Below are positions 1 to 8,784 of a stretch of 64,000 nt of DNA, piece after piece. Position 1 is the stretch's first letter; each line of letters starts with the position of its first letter. Below the pieces are notes generated by a model. It was not told the DNA's origin. It searched no databases and was given only the letters and a program-made list of their open reading frames with translations. Origin of the DNA: Pseudomonas asiatica (GTDB lineage: Bacteria > Pseudomonadota > Gammaproteobacteria > Pseudomonadales > Pseudomonadaceae); assembly GCF_040214835.1 (NCBI RefSeq), contig NZ_CP157874.1, forward strand, positions 4,924,501-4,988,500. Reading direction: 5' to 3'. Both the position numbers and the translations under genes were made by a program.

Positions 1-305
1 CCGCGCCTTACACCGCAGAAGAACTGGAAGAATACCCTGCCGCCTGCGAAGAGCAGCACCAGGCCGACCAGGCCGTGGCCGAGGCGGTGCGCGAGTTGCA
101 GCAAGCCGGCTTCGCCAGCCGGGGCTGCATGGTGGCCGGGCAGCCGGTCGAGGCGATCGTGGCCAAGGCGCAGGAACTGAATTGTGAACTGATCATCATG
201 GGCCACCGCCACCTGTCGCGGCTGGGGCGGATGCTGGACCCGTCGATCAGCGCGAAGGTGATTGATCGAGTGAAGGTGCCAGTGTTGGTAGGGGCAGCGA
301 GCTAA
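1..305 (+). CDS. Universal stress protein, UspA family (C-terminal part)
   Basis: The reading frame is open from the left edge (first full codon at 3) to a TAA at 303-305, so only about the last 100 residues are present and the start lies outside. The end of the protein, ELIIMGHRHLSRLGRM followed by KVIDRVKVPVLV, is the typical C-terminal beta-alpha-beta of the UspA fold. It holds the G-x2-G/R-x9-G(S/T)-type nucleotide loop region and the last beta strand (PVLV). Usp proteins are small cytosolic stress proteins, some of which bind ATP. Here the GS/T after the loop is replaced by DPSIS, so ATP binding is uncertain. An imperfect REP pair follows the gene. The family call is secure; the role is not known from the sequence. 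Confidence 0.85.
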   Translation, partial: APYTAEELEEYPAACEEQHQADQAVAEAVRELQQAGFASRGCMVAGQPVEAIVAKAQELNCELIIMGHRHLSRLGRMLDPSISAKVIDRVKVPVLVGAAS

Positions 306-310
306 CTGCA

Positions 311-385
311 CCGCTCCCACAGGATTTGCGCCAGCCCCAAGAGCAGCGCATCACTTGTGGGAGCGGGCAAGCCCGCGAAGAGGCC
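311..385. repeat. REP element with partial inverted mate
   Basis: A full REP copy lies at 354-385 (core GCGGGCAAGCCCGC, then GAAGAGGCC). A truncated mate (CCGCTCCCACAGG) lies at 311-323 in the opposite orientation. The pair fills the gap between the convergent stress-protein and HlyD genes. Confidence 0.8.
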
Positions 386-410
386 AGTAGCTGCACTACC
401 TCACCCCGGA

Positions 411-1271
411 TCATCCCTCGCTCGGCTTCACCACCACCGTACAAGTCGTCCCCGCCGCCAGCAAAAACCCGTCCGGCACTTCATCGATATGAATGCGCAC
501 CGGCACCCGCTGCGCCAGCCGCACCCAGTTGAAAGTCGGGTTCACATCGGCGATCAACTCGCGGCTCTGTGGGTTGTCGCGGTCGTAGATGCCGCGGGCG
601 ATGCTCTCCACATGGCCCTTGATGCGCTCGCCGCTCATCATCTGCAGCTCGGCCTGGTCACCCACCTTCACGTGCGGCAGCTTGGTCTCCTCGAAGAACC
701 CGTATACCCAGAACGAGTTCTCGTCGACCACCGCCATCACCGCTTCACCGGTACGTGCATAGTCACCCTTGTGGATATTCAGGTTGGTCACGTAGCCGTC
801 CACCGTGGCCACGATATGCGTGCGCTTGAGGTTCAGTTCGGCGGCGGCCAGTTCGGCAAGGGCCTGCTGGTAGTCCGCCTGGGCGGAGTTGGCGATGTTG
901 CTGGCGTCGTCGCGGTTTTCCTTGGAGATCACCAGGTTGTCCATGTCGGCACGGCGCTTGGCGTTGACCTTGCGCATCTCCCAGGTGGCCTTGCGCGAAG
1001 CGACCAGCGCCTTGGCCTGGTCGACCGCCAGTTGGTAGTGCTCGGGGTCGATCTGGATCAGCAGGTCGCCCTTCTTCACCCGCTGGTTGTCCTTGACCGG
1101 CACGTCCACCACATAGCCAGGCACGTCGGCAGCGACGTTGATGATGTCGGCACGCACACGGCCGTCGCGGGTCCATGGCGTGGTCATGTAGTGCAGCCAC
1201 AACTGGCGACCGATCACCACGGCAGCGGCAAGCACCAACAGGGTGGCGATCAGGCTGAAGAACTTTTTCAT
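411..1271 (-). CDS. HlyD-family periplasmic adaptor of an AaeA/EmrA-like efflux pump
   Basis: This 286-residue protein has a single N-terminal membrane anchor (about residues 5-25). A biotinyl-lipoyl-like segment follows (DVPGYVVDVPVKDNQ, then KKGDLLIQIDPEHY), then a helical hairpin (about 85-150), the second lipoyl half (THIVATVDGYVTNLNIHKGD) and a beta-barrel domain. This order is typical of membrane fusion proteins that bridge an inner-membrane pump and an outer-membrane channel. It is the last gene of a four-gene operon, 10 bp after the DUF1656 gene. With the FUSC pump upstream, it resembles the E. coli AaeAB system for aromatic acids. The substrate cannot be read from the sequence. Confidence 0.9.
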   Translation of the reverse strand: MKKFFSLIATLLVLAAAVVIGRQLWLHYMTTPWTRDGRVRADIINVAADVPGYVVDVPVKDNQRVKKGDLLIQIDPEHYQLAVDQAKALVASRKATWEMRKVNAKRRADMDNLVISKENRDDASNIANSAQADYQQALAELAAAELNLKRTHIVATVDGYVTNLNIHKGDYARTGEAVMAVVDENSFWVYGFFEETKLPHVKVGDQAELQMMSGERIKGHVESIARGIYDRDNPQSRELIADVNPTFNWVRLAQRVPVRIHIDEVPDGFLLAAGTTCTVVVKPSEG

Positions 1272-1281
1272 CGAAGGATTC

Positions 1282-1497
1282 TCACCAGTAGAGCGACAGC
1301 GCCAAAGCGCCGAACAGGCAGACGAACAGGCTCAGGCGCAGCAGCGCCGGGTGCCAGAAGAAGCGGTAGCCATCATGGCTGGCAATGAACCGGTCCAGGC
1401 CCCAGGCCAGGCCCAGGGCGAACAGGAACATCAAGGTCATGGTGGGCATGTACACGCCATGGAAAGCGATTTCACGGGGCATGGTTTCACGGAGCAT
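1282..1497 (-). CDS. DUF1656 small membrane protein (AaeX-like)
   Basis: A 71-residue protein with two predicted membrane helices (about 18-36 and 50-70). It has the composition and position of DUF1656/AaeX proteins, which sit between FUSC pumps and HlyD adaptors. The start ATG (1495-1497) lies inside the end of the FUSC gene, an 11-bp overlap, so translation is probably coupled. It is presumably a small accessory subunit of the pump; its function in the family is not established. Confidence 0.85.
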   Translation of the reverse strand: MLRETMPREIAFHGVYMPTMTLMFLFALGLAWGLDRFIASHDGYRFFWHPALLRLSLFVCLFGALALSLYW

Positions 1498-3664
1498 CGT
1501 GCAGTCCTTTCGCCGGTGCCAACGGCGACTGTGGGTCGAGCAGGGAAGAACGGATGAAGTGCAGGTAGCTTTGCGCGCGGCGCAGCACCGAGGTGTCGAA
1601 GTGGCGGGCGAAGGGCTCGTCGGTGGCCTGCACGCGGGCGATGGCATGGTCCACCGCCACCAGCGCGCGTTCGTGGTTGCTGGCGCTGGGCTGCAGGAAC
1701 AGCCGGGCCAGGGCACGGCCCATCACGCGGATCGCCTGGCGCCAGGGCTGCGACTCGGCGTAGGCCGGGTGCACCGGCGCACGGGCCTGTTCCTTGCGCA
1801 GCTCGATGATGGCGTGGCCGATTTCCAGCACGGTGAACATCCAGCCCATCAACTGGCTCTGTACCTGCGGCTTGCCGGCTGCCAGGCCATAGGCCTGGTG
1901 CAGCAGGTCACGGGTGCGGCTCTCGAAGGCGGTGCCGATGCCGCGCAGGCGGCCGCTGATGGCGAACAGCACCTGCTCGCGCAGTTCCTGCTCCAGGCGG
2001 CTCCACAGCCAGCGGCTGTTGGGCGGCAGGATGATCGCCCCGGCAGCGGCACAGACGAACATGCCGATGACCATGCCGATGTAGTCGTTGATGAAGGTGT
2101 ATGGGTCATACACGGTGAGGTTGTTCGGCACCGAGCCGATGGCGAAGAACACCAGCAGGCCGATGCCGTAGCCGGCATAGGCCGGCCGTGACGAAAGGAA
2201 CGCGCCCAGCACGAACACTGGTGCCAGGACCATGCACAGCAGCGGGAAACCGTCGATCCAGGGGAACACGAAGAAGGTTTCGAAGAAGCCGACGAAGGCA
2301 CCAATCGCCGTGCCGCAGGCCATCTGGAACGACATGCGCTTGGGGTTCGGCGAGGCTGCCGACAGGCCCACGGTGACGGTGGCGATCAGGGTCATCATGG
2401 CGCCGCTGGGCCAGTCGCTGAACAGCCAGTAGCTGCCCAGCAGCAACAGCACCGCCGAGGCGCGCACACCGGCGGCCAACGATACCAGCCAGCTGGTCTG
2501 CGCCACGTAGGGCTCGTCCCACTGCTCGCGTTCGTGCCGGTGCGCGGCCAGCGAGGCGTGGGTTTCGGCGTAGCCGTACATCTCGTCGACGAAGCGGTAG
2601 AGCAGCTCGAAGGCGGTGTGGAAGTCGAGCAGGTCGGACTCGCTCGGCTCGGTTGCCAGGTACTCGGCGCGCAGGCCGCGCACCTGTGCCTGCAAGCCTT
2701 CCTTGTAGGCGGCCAGCTCCAGGGTCAGGCGCAGCGCATCGGCGTCGGTCAGCGCCCGGCCCACGTAGGGCTGCAACAGCTCCACCAGGGTGTTCAGGCC
2801 CGGCTCGATGGCGCCGACGATCTGCAGCGGGCCGCGGGCGCGCAGGCGCTCCAGCAACCGGTGCAGGGCATTGAAGCGTGTGGTGATGGCCATGAACTCG
2901 CTGTTCATGCGCACCAGGCGACCAGAGCGCCGGCGCATGTGCGGGTCTTCGAAGGCGGTGACGTTGCGCAGGCTCTCGAGGCCCACTGCTTCAGCGACGA
3001 AGCGCACGTTGCTGCTCTCGAAGCGGTCCCGCTGGCTTTCGCCGCGCAGGGCCTCGACCACCACCCCGGCGAACACGCCAAAGCGCTGGTACAGGGCGTT
3101 GCGCATGGCGGCACTGGCCGACTGCGGCAGGATCGCGGCGCTGACGAAGGTCGACACCAGAATGCCCAGGGCGATTTCCAGCACCCGCCATACCGCCGCC
3201 ATGAACGCCTGGTCAGGGTGCTCCAGCACCGGCAGGCCGATCATCGCCGCGGTGTAGCCGGCCAGCACGAAGCCATAGGCGCGGAAGGTGCGGTAGCGCA
3301 TGGCACCGGCCGAGCACAGGCCTACCCACAGGGCCAGGCTGGGCAGGAACAGCTCGGTGTTCTGCGGGAATATGGCGATCAGCGCCACCATCATCGCCGA
3401 GCCGGCCAGGGTGCCGAGCACCCGGTAGAAGCTCTTGGCGAACACATGCCCGCTTTGCGGCTGCATGACGATGAACACGGTGATCATCGCCGTGCGCGGT
3501 TGCGGCAACTCCAGGCGCATGGCCAGCCACAGGGTGATGAACGCAGCGGCCAGCACCTTGAAGATATACACCCAGGTCACCCCGTCGGTGCGCGCCCAGG
3601 CAAAGAAGCCCCGGCGCCATTCCAGGCTCTGCAGCCAGCGCACGGGCAAACTGGAAGTGCTCAT
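1487..3664 (-). CDS. FUSC-family inner-membrane efflux protein (AaeB/fusaric acid resistance type)
   Basis: A 725-residue protein in the normal size range for AaeB-like FUSC pumps. It shows two blocks of about five to six hydrophobic helices (about 35-180 and 390-530), each followed by a long soluble helical segment. This is the duplicated FUSC layout. The start is an ATG in a 4-bp ATGA overlap with the NodT gene upstream. The protein should span the inner membrane and pass small aromatic or weak-acid substrates to the HlyD adaptor and NodT channel encoded beside it. Family assignment is firm; substrate is inference by analogy with aromatic carboxylic acid and fusaric acid exporters. Confidence 0.9.
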   Translation of the reverse strand: MSTSSLPVRWLQSLEWRRGFFAWARTDGVTWVYIFKVLAAAFITLWLAMRLELPQPRTAMITVFIVMQPQSGHVFAKSFYRVLGTLAGSAMMVALIAIFPQNTELFLPSLALWVGLCSAGAMRYRTFRAYGFVLAGYTAAMIGLPVLEHPDQAFMAAVWRVLEIALGILVSTFVSAAILPQSASAAMRNALYQRFGVFAGVVVEALRGESQRDRFESSNVRFVAEAVGLESLRNVTAFEDPHMRRRSGRLVRMNSEFMAITTRFNALHRLLERLRARGPLQIVGAIEPGLNTLVELLQPYVGRALTDADALRLTLELAAYKEGLQAQVRGLRAEYLATEPSESDLLDFHTAFELLYRFVDEMYGYAETHASLAAHRHEREQWDEPYVAQTSWLVSLAAGVRASAVLLLLGSYWLFSDWPSGAMMTLIATVTVGLSAASPNPKRMSFQMACGTAIGAFVGFFETFFVFPWIDGFPLLCMVLAPVFVLGAFLSSRPAYAGYGIGLLVFFAIGSVPNNLTVYDPYTFINDYIGMVIGMFVCAAAGAIILPPNSRWLWSRLEQELREQVLFAISGRLRGIGTAFESRTRDLLHQAYGLAAGKPQVQSQLMGWMFTVLEIGHAIIELRKEQARAPVHPAYAESQPWRQAIRVMGRALARLFLQPSASNHERALVAVDHAIARVQATDEPFARHFDTSVLRRAQSYLHFIRSSLLDPQSPLAPAKGLHDAP

Positions 3665-5190
3665 TCGGCGTTATCCGGCTTCTTGTCGAAAATGGCCAGG
3701 GTGGCCGGGGTTTTCGGTGCGGCCTGGCGCTCCTCTTTCGGCACGTCCTGGCCAGCCTGCAAGCCGCCGCCCAGGGCAGTGACCAGCTCGGCATGGGCAA
3801 TCAGGCGGGCAGCCTGCACCTGCTGTTGCACCTGCTGCTGGCGGAACAGCAAGGTCTGGGCGTTGAGCACGTTGAGGTAGTCGGTAAGGCCACGCTGGAA
3901 AGCGACCATGGCGATGTCGTAGGTTTTCTGCGCGGCCGCGACCGACTCGGCGGCGAAGTGCGACTGCTCCTTCATCGACTCACGGCGAATCAGCTGGTCG
4001 GAGATGTTCTTCAGCGCACCGACCACAGTCTGGTTGTAGCGCGCCACGGCCACGTCATAGCCCGCCGAGGCCACGCCCAGCTGCGAGCGCAGCCGGCCAC
4101 CGTCGAAGATCGGCAGGCTGATGGCCGGGCCGACGTTGTAGTTGAACTTGCGCCCGGTAAGGAATTCCAGCGGGCCACCGCCGGTTGCCATGAAGCCAAG
4201 GCTGCCGACCAGGTCGACGTTGGGGAAGAAGCCGGCGTGAGCGACATCGATGCCCCGCGCCTGGGCGGCCACCTGCCAACGGCTGGCGACCACGTCGGGG
4301 CGCTGGCCGACCAGTTCGGCCGGCAGGTTCGACGGCAGCTTCAGCGGCGCGGCCAGGGCCAGGCTCGGGCGCTGCAACTGCGCGCCCTCCCCCGGGCCCT
4401 TGCCGGCCAGGGCGGCCAGCTGGTTGCGGGCCAGGGCAATTTCTTCGTCCAGGCTGTCGAGCTGGCGGTGGGTTTCCGGCAACGGCGCTTCGGCCTGGCT
4501 GACTTCGAAGTGAGTGCCGATGCCGGCATCCAGGCGGCGCTTGGCCAGGGCCAGGATCTGCTCCTGCTGTTCCAGCTCGGCCTTGACGATATCGCGCTGG
4601 GCGAAGTGCAGGCTCAGCTGGATGTAGGCGCGCACCACGTTGTTCTGCAGCTCCAGTTGCGCCTGGCGGGCTTCGGCCACGCTCATGTGCGCCTGGTCCA
4701 CGGCCTGCTCGCTGGCGTTGCGTTCGCGGCCCCACAGGTCGAGTGCATAGCTGAAGCCAATGGCGGCGTTGTTGTCCCAGGTATTGGCGCCGGACAGCGC
4801 GCCCGGGCCGTAGAACTGGTCTTCAGGCCAGTTGTGGCGCTTGAGCGTGGCCTGGCCGTTGGCCTGGAGTTTTTCCGCCGACTCGACCACGCCAGCCATG
4901 GCCTTGGCTTCGCGTACCCGCGCCGCAGCCATGGCCAGGCTCGGGCTGCCGGCCACGGCCAGGGCAACCCAGCGGTCCAGCTGTGGGTCGCCATAGGCGT
5001 GCCACCACTGCTGGTCGGGCCAGTGGGCGTCGGTCGCGGCTTCGCGTATGGCCGCGTCGGTGGTCAGGGTGTTGGCTTGCAGCGTCTTGCTTTGCGGGGC
5101 AATGCCCCAGGTTCCGATACAGCCGCTCAAGGTGAGGGCAAGGGCACAGGCACTGAACGCACAGAGCGTTCTGATGATGCGACGCGGCAC
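3661..5190 (-). CDS. NodT-family outer-membrane efflux lipoprotein
   Basis: A 509-residue TolC-like channel. The N terminus is a lipoprotein signal ending in the lipobox LSGC, with C24 the likely lipidated cysteine. Two outer-membrane efflux repeats follow, including SPSLAMAAARVREAKA and the second-repeat equivalent near GPAISLPIFDGGRL, a hallmark of OprM/NodT proteins. The frame opens with GTG at 5188-5190 and has no closer ATG. It is the first gene of the efflux operon, overlapping the FUSC gene by 4 bp. The LysR gene 191 bp away on the other strand is the likely regulator. Confidence 0.9.
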   Translation of the reverse strand: MPRRIIRTLCAFSACALALTLSGCIGTWGIAPQSKTLQANTLTTDAAIREAATDAHWPDQQWWHAYGDPQLDRWVALAVAGSPSLAMAAARVREAKAMAGVVESAEKLQANGQATLKRHNWPEDQFYGPGALSGANTWDNNAAIGFSYALDLWGRERNASEQAVDQAHMSVAEARQAQLELQNNVVRAYIQLSLHFAQRDIVKAELEQQEQILALAKRRLDAGIGTHFEVSQAEAPLPETHRQLDSLDEEIALARNQLAALAGKGPGEGAQLQRPSLALAAPLKLPSNLPAELVGQRPDVVASRWQVAAQARGIDVAHAGFFPNVDLVGSLGFMATGGGPLEFLTGRKFNYNVGPAISLPIFDGGRLRSQLGVASAGYDVAVARYNQTVVGALKNISDQLIRRESMKEQSHFAAESVAAAQKTYDIAMVAFQRGLTDYLNVLNAQTLLFRQQQVQQQVQAARLIAHAELVTALGGGLQAGQDVPKEERQAAPKTPATLAIFDKKPDNAE

Positions 5191-5263
5191 AGCTGCGATT
5201 TCCCGAGGAAGAGGTGAAGGGGCCGGGCAATTCTAGGGGGCGGCAGCACTGGCGATAAGCGTG

Positions 5264-5277
5264 GATTCCTGCGAATC
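5264..5277. promoter_or_regulatory. Inverted repeat in the efflux/LysR divergent promoter region
   Basis: GATTCCTGCGAATC is a perfect 5-4-5 inverted repeat in the 191-bp gap between the divergent efflux operon (start 5190) and LysR gene (start 5382). It lies 74-87 bp upstream of the efflux start, a usual place for a LysR-type activator site. Assignment to that regulator is inference. Confidence 0.4.
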
Positions 5278-5381
5278 TTTGTTACCAAAACAGCGATAAT
5301 CCGCCTTTGGTCGAAGGCAACTTTTCATCTCTTTTACGTTACTTCGTGACACAATTTTGTCCTCTACATCGAGAGTGACCC

Positions 5382-6329
5382 ATGGACACCCTGCAAAACA
5401 TGCGTGCTTTCAGTTGCGTAGCCCAACTCGGCAGCTTTACCGCTGCCGCCGGGCAACTGGATACGACCACCGCGAACGTGTCGCGGGCGGTCTCCAACCT
5501 GGAAGCCCATCTGCAAACAAGGCTGCTCAATCGCACCACCCGCCGCATTGCGCTGACCGAAGCCGGCAAGCGCTACCTGATGCGTTGCGAACAGATTCTT
5601 ACCTATGTCGAAGAAGCCGAGGCCGAGGCCAGCGACGCCCATGCCCGCCCGGCCGGGCAATTGAAGGTGCACTCGATGACCGGGGTCGGTCAGCACTTCG
5701 TGGTCGACGCCATCGCCCGCTACCGCGAATCGCACCCGGACGTGACCTTCGACCTGACCATGGCCAACCGCGTGCCAGACCTGCTCGACGAGGGCTATGA
5801 CGTGTCCATCGTGCTGGCCACCGAACTGCCCGACTCGGGGTTCGTGTCCCAGCGCCTGGGCATCACCTACAGCATCGTCTGCGCCTCGCCCGCCTACATC
5901 GCCCGCCACGGCGTTGCGCACAAGCCTGCCGACCTGCTCAAGCACGCCTGCCTGCGCATGGTCAGCCCGGTGATCCCGTTGGAGAAATGGCTGTTCGACG
6001 GGCCGGAAGGCCAGGAGATGGTCAACATCACCAGCTCGCCGTTCATGGTCAATACTGCCGATGCCATGAAGACCGCCATCCGCAGCGGCATGGGCGTGGG
6101 CGTGCTGCCGATCTATTCGGCCATCGACGGCCTGCGCGATGGCAGCCTGGTACGGGTGCTGCCCGAGTACCGGCTGCAGGAGCTGAACCTGTACGCCATC
6201 TACCCGTCGCGGCAGTACCTGGATGCCAAGATCAAGACCTGGGTGGAGTACCTGCGCAACTCGCTGCCGGAGATTCTGGCAGCCCATGAGGCGGACCTGA
6301 AAACCCATCAGGTGATGATCGCCAACTAA
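5382..6329 (+). CDS. LysR-family transcriptional regulator, likely for the divergent efflux operon
   Basis: A 315-residue protein of standard LTTR length. An N-terminal winged helix-turn-helix (about 4-62; MRAFSCVAQLGSFTAAAGQL, then LLNRTTRRIALTEAG) precedes a two-lobed effector-binding domain (about 92-295). It is transcribed away from the NodT-FUSC-DUF1656-HlyD operon, the same arrangement as aaeR beside aaeXAB. It probably activates that operon in response to an aromatic acid. A REP pair follows the gene. Confidence 0.88.
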   Translation: MDTLQNMRAFSCVAQLGSFTAAAGQLDTTTANVSRAVSNLEAHLQTRLLNRTTRRIALTEAGKRYLMRCEQILTYVEEAEAEASDAHARPAGQLKVHSMTGVGQHFVVDAIARYRESHPDVTFDLTMANRVPDLLDEGYDVSIVLATELPDSGFVSQRLGITYSIVCASPAYIARHGVAHKPADLLKHACLRMVSPVIPLEKWLFDGPEGQEMVNITSSPFMVNTADAMKTAIRSGMGVGVLPIYSAIDGLRDGSLVRVLPEYRLQELNLYAIYPSRQYLDAKIKTWVEYLRNSLPEILAAHEADLKTHQVMIAN

Positions 6330-6377
6330 AAAGCTGCTGCATTGCGAGGTCGGACAATGGTAGGTTGCTAACCATCG

Positions 6378-6470
6378 CCGGCCTCTTCGCGGGTAAACCC
6401 GCTCCCACAGGCACACCACTGCCTTCCAGGCCTGTGCAATACCTGTGGGAGCGGGTTCACCCGCGAAGAA
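6378..6470. repeat. REP pair, inverted
   Basis: Two REP elements in opposite orientation at 6378-6411 (core GCGGGTAAACCCGC) and 6441-6470 (core GCGGGTTCACCCGC), between the LysR and dehydrogenase genes. The right copy ends only 38 bp before the dehydrogenase start, so it lies in the mRNA leader or promoter. Confidence 0.9.
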
Positions 6471-6508
6471 ACCACCACCGCCCCACCGCCTTGCAGAGAA
6501 GTTGTCCG

Positions 6509-7483
6509 ATGAAAAAGACCGTCCTGGCCTTCAGCCGTATCACCCCGGCCATGGCCGAACGCCTGCAGCAAGACTTCAACGTGATCGTGCCGAACCCCAA
6601 GCTCGGCGACATCAATGCCCAGTTCAATGAAGCCCTGCCCGAGGCCCATGGCCTGATCGGCGTTGGCCGCAAGCTCGGCCGGGCGCAGCTTGAAGGGGCA
6701 GCCAGGCTGGAGGTGGTATCCAGCGTGTCGGTCGGCTACGACAACTACGACCTGGACTACTTCAACGAACGCGGCATCGCCCTGACCAACACCCCCGACG
6801 TGCTGACCGAAAGCACCGCCGACCTGGGTTTCTCGCTGATCATGGGCTGCGCCCGCCGCACCGCCGAGCTGGATGCCTGGACCAAGGCCGGCAACTGGCA
6901 GGCCACCGTAGGCCCGGCCCACTTCGGTAGCGATGTGCACGGCAAGACCCTGGGTATCGTCGGCATGGGCAACATCGGTGCCGCCATTGCCCGTCGCGGC
7001 CGGTTCGGTTTCAACATGCCGGTCATCTATTCCGGCAACAGCCGCAAGAGCGCGCTGGAGCAAGAGCTGGGCGCGCAGTTCCGCAGCCTGGAACAACTGC
7101 TGGCCGAAGCCGACTTTGTCTGCATCGTGGTGCCGTTGTCCGATGCCACCCGCAAGCTGATCGGTGCGCGTGAGTTGCAACTGATGAAGCCGAGCGCGTT
7201 CCTGATCAACATCGCCCGCGGGCCGGTGGTGGACGAGGCGGCGCTGATCGAGGCACTGCAGAACGGCACCATTCGCGGTGCGGGCCTGGACGTGTACGAG
7301 AAAGAGCCGCTGAGCGATTCGCCGCTGTTCAAGCTGCCCAATGCCCTGACCTTGCCGCACGTTGGCTCGGCCACTGCCGAAACCCGCGAGGCCATGGCCA
7401 ACCGGGCAATCGACAACCTGCGCGCGGCGCTGCTGGGTGAGCGGCCGCGAGACTTGGTGAACCCGCAGGTGTGGAAGGGCTGA
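6509..7483 (+). CDS. D-isomer-specific 2-hydroxyacid dehydrogenase (glyoxylate/hydroxypyruvate/2-ketogluconate reductase type)
   Basis: A 324-residue cytosolic NAD(P)H enzyme of the GhrB/KguD group. The Rossmann motif is VGMGNIG (151-157). The catalytic triad of the family is visible as R237 (NIARGPVVDE), E266 (DVYEKEP) and H284 (LPHVGSAT). I chose the ATG at 6509; the frame is open further upstream only through REP sequence. It should reduce glyoxylate, hydroxypyruvate or 2-ketogluconate; which of these is preferred cannot be decided from the sequence. It shares no operon with the LysR gene because a REP pair separates them. Confidence 0.87.
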   Translation: MKKTVLAFSRITPAMAERLQQDFNVIVPNPKLGDINAQFNEALPEAHGLIGVGRKLGRAQLEGAARLEVVSSVSVGYDNYDLDYFNERGIALTNTPDVLTESTADLGFSLIMGCARRTAELDAWTKAGNWQATVGPAHFGSDVHGKTLGIVGMGNIGAAIARRGRFGFNMPVIYSGNSRKSALEQELGAQFRSLEQLLAEADFVCIVVPLSDATRKLIGARELQLMKPSAFLINIARGPVVDEAALIEALQNGTIRGAGLDVYEKEPLSDSPLFKLPNALTLPHVGSATAETREAMANRAIDNLRAALLGERPRDLVNPQVWKG

Positions 7484-7502
7484 TAGCCCTCTACTGCCTG
7501 CA

Positions 7503-7600
7503 CCGGCCCTTTCGCGGGTAAACCCGCTCCCACAGGTATTGCAAAGGCTCTGAGGGCTGTGGGGTACCTGTGGGAGCGGGTTTACCCGCGAAGAGGCCGG
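7503..7600. repeat. REP pair, inverted
   Basis: Copies at 7503-7536 and 7567-7600 facing each other, both with core GCGGGTAAACCCGC or its complement, between the convergent dehydrogenase and DMT transporter genes. Confidence 0.92.
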
Positions 7601-7617
7601 CGCAGGCAACCCATTAC

Positions 7618-8520
7618 CTATTTGGCCACCACAACACCCTCAGCCACCCTGGCCTTGGGCTTGCGAAACACCAGCACATTCCCCGCCATCACCGCCACCA
7701 GCCCCAACAAGGCCGGCGCTGTCCACTGATACCCCTCGGCCACCGCCGACACGTTCAACGCCACCAACGGGAACAGCACCGTGCAGTACGCTGCCCGCTC
7801 CGGCCCCATGCGCCCGACCAGGGTCAGGTAGGCGGTAAAGGCGATCACCGAGCCCGGCACCACCAGGTACAGCAACGAGCCGATGTACCGCAGGTTCCAC
7901 TCCATGCTGAATGGCACGCCGCTGACCACGCAGAACACTGCCAGCATCACCGCCCCGTAGACCATGCCCCAGGCATTGGTGGTCATGGGTTTGAGCCCGG
8001 CCTTCTGCTGCATGCTCGACAGCATGTTGCCGGCCGAGAAGCACAGCGTGCCGAGCAGGGCCAGGCCAAGGCCGTACAGGGTTTCGCGGCTGGCCGAGTG
8101 GTGGGACAGCTCGGGCCAGAACAGCAGCCCCAGGCCAAGTAGCCCCAAGGCGCCGCCGCCGAGCACGTTGCTGGCGATCTTCTGGCCGAAGAAGATCCGC
8201 GCGTTGAGTGCGTTCCACAGGGTGGCGGTGGAGAACACCACGGCGATCAGGCCGCTGGCAATCCACTGGCTGGCGCTGAGGAAGCAGATGAAGTTGACGC
8301 AGAACAGGCACAGGCCCTGGGCCAGACAGATCTGGTGGCCACGCCGGTTCATTGGCTGCAGGCGGCGGGTGAGCAGCAGGAAGGCGAACAGGATCAGCCC
8401 GGCCAGGGCGAAGCGGTAGACGATCGAGACCGGAATGGCGACCACGCCCAGCTGGAGTTTCAGGGCGATCCAGGTGGTGCCCCAGATCAGGACGGTTAGC
8501 AGGTAGAGTGACAGGTTCAT
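7618..8520 (-). CDS. EamA/DMT-family metabolite exporter
   Basis: A 300-residue membrane protein with ten predicted helices in two EamA repeats (about 5-135 and 150-285). The first repeat opens with the usual LLTVLIWGTTWIALK, with the tryptophan-rich first helix of the family. The second repeat has the counterpart LCFSAGNMLSSMQQ. DMT proteins of this kind export amino acids or other small metabolites. It lies divergent from an AraC-family gene 264 bp away, which may control it. Substrate unknown. Confidence 0.85.
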   Translation of the reverse strand: MNLSLYLLTVLIWGTTWIALKLQLGVVAIPVSIVYRFALAGLILFAFLLLTRRLQPMNRRGHQICLAQGLCLFCVNFICFLSASQWIASGLIAVVFSTATLWNALNARIFFGQKIASNVLGGGALGLLGLGLLFWPELSHHSASRETLYGLGLALLGTLCFSAGNMLSSMQQKAGLKPMTTNAWGMVYGAVMLAVFCVVSGVPFSMEWNLRYIGSLLYLVVPGSVIAFTAYLTLVGRMGPERAAYCTVLFPLVALNVSAVAEGYQWTAPALLGLVAVMAGNVLVFRKPKARVAEGVVVAK

Positions 8521-8554
8521 GGCGGCGGTTCCTTGGGCCTTTCAGGATCGGTGC

Positions 8555-8643
8555 CCGGCGCTTCGCGGCTAAAGCCGCTCCCACAGGGACCGCGCTGCTC
8601 TCGAGGCTGGCGCGGTCCCTGTGGGAGCGGGTTCACCCGCGAA
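8555..8643. repeat. REP pair with extended hairpin
   Basis: A REP of the GCGGCTAAAGCCGC type (8555-8587) faces one of the GCGGGTTCACCCGC type (8617-8643). The sequences between them (GGGACCGCG and its complement) are also inverted, so the whole block could fold as one long hairpin. It lies in the 264-bp gap between the divergent EamA and AraC genes. Confidence 0.85.
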
Positions 8644-8784
8644 TCGAGGGCGCAGCCCTCGCCGAGGCATTTCAGTGTTCTCCTGTCGAACACCCACGCG
8701 CTTGCACAAACTTGCGCATTTGTCCCGCTGGTAGCTGTAAGCCAGCCCAAGGCGCAGTAGGATGGCTGGCAAGAGGAACCGCCC

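Noticed and set aside
357..1388. Long open frame antisense to the HlyD and DUF1656 genes
   Set aside because: Its sequence is a GC-rich shadow (many H, R, A, Q, V residues, no domains), and the opposite strand encodes a well-conserved adaptor.
7503..7600. REP pairs as ordinary rho-independent terminators
   Set aside because: The hairpins lack a following T run. They may still affect mRNA ends, but they are repeats first.
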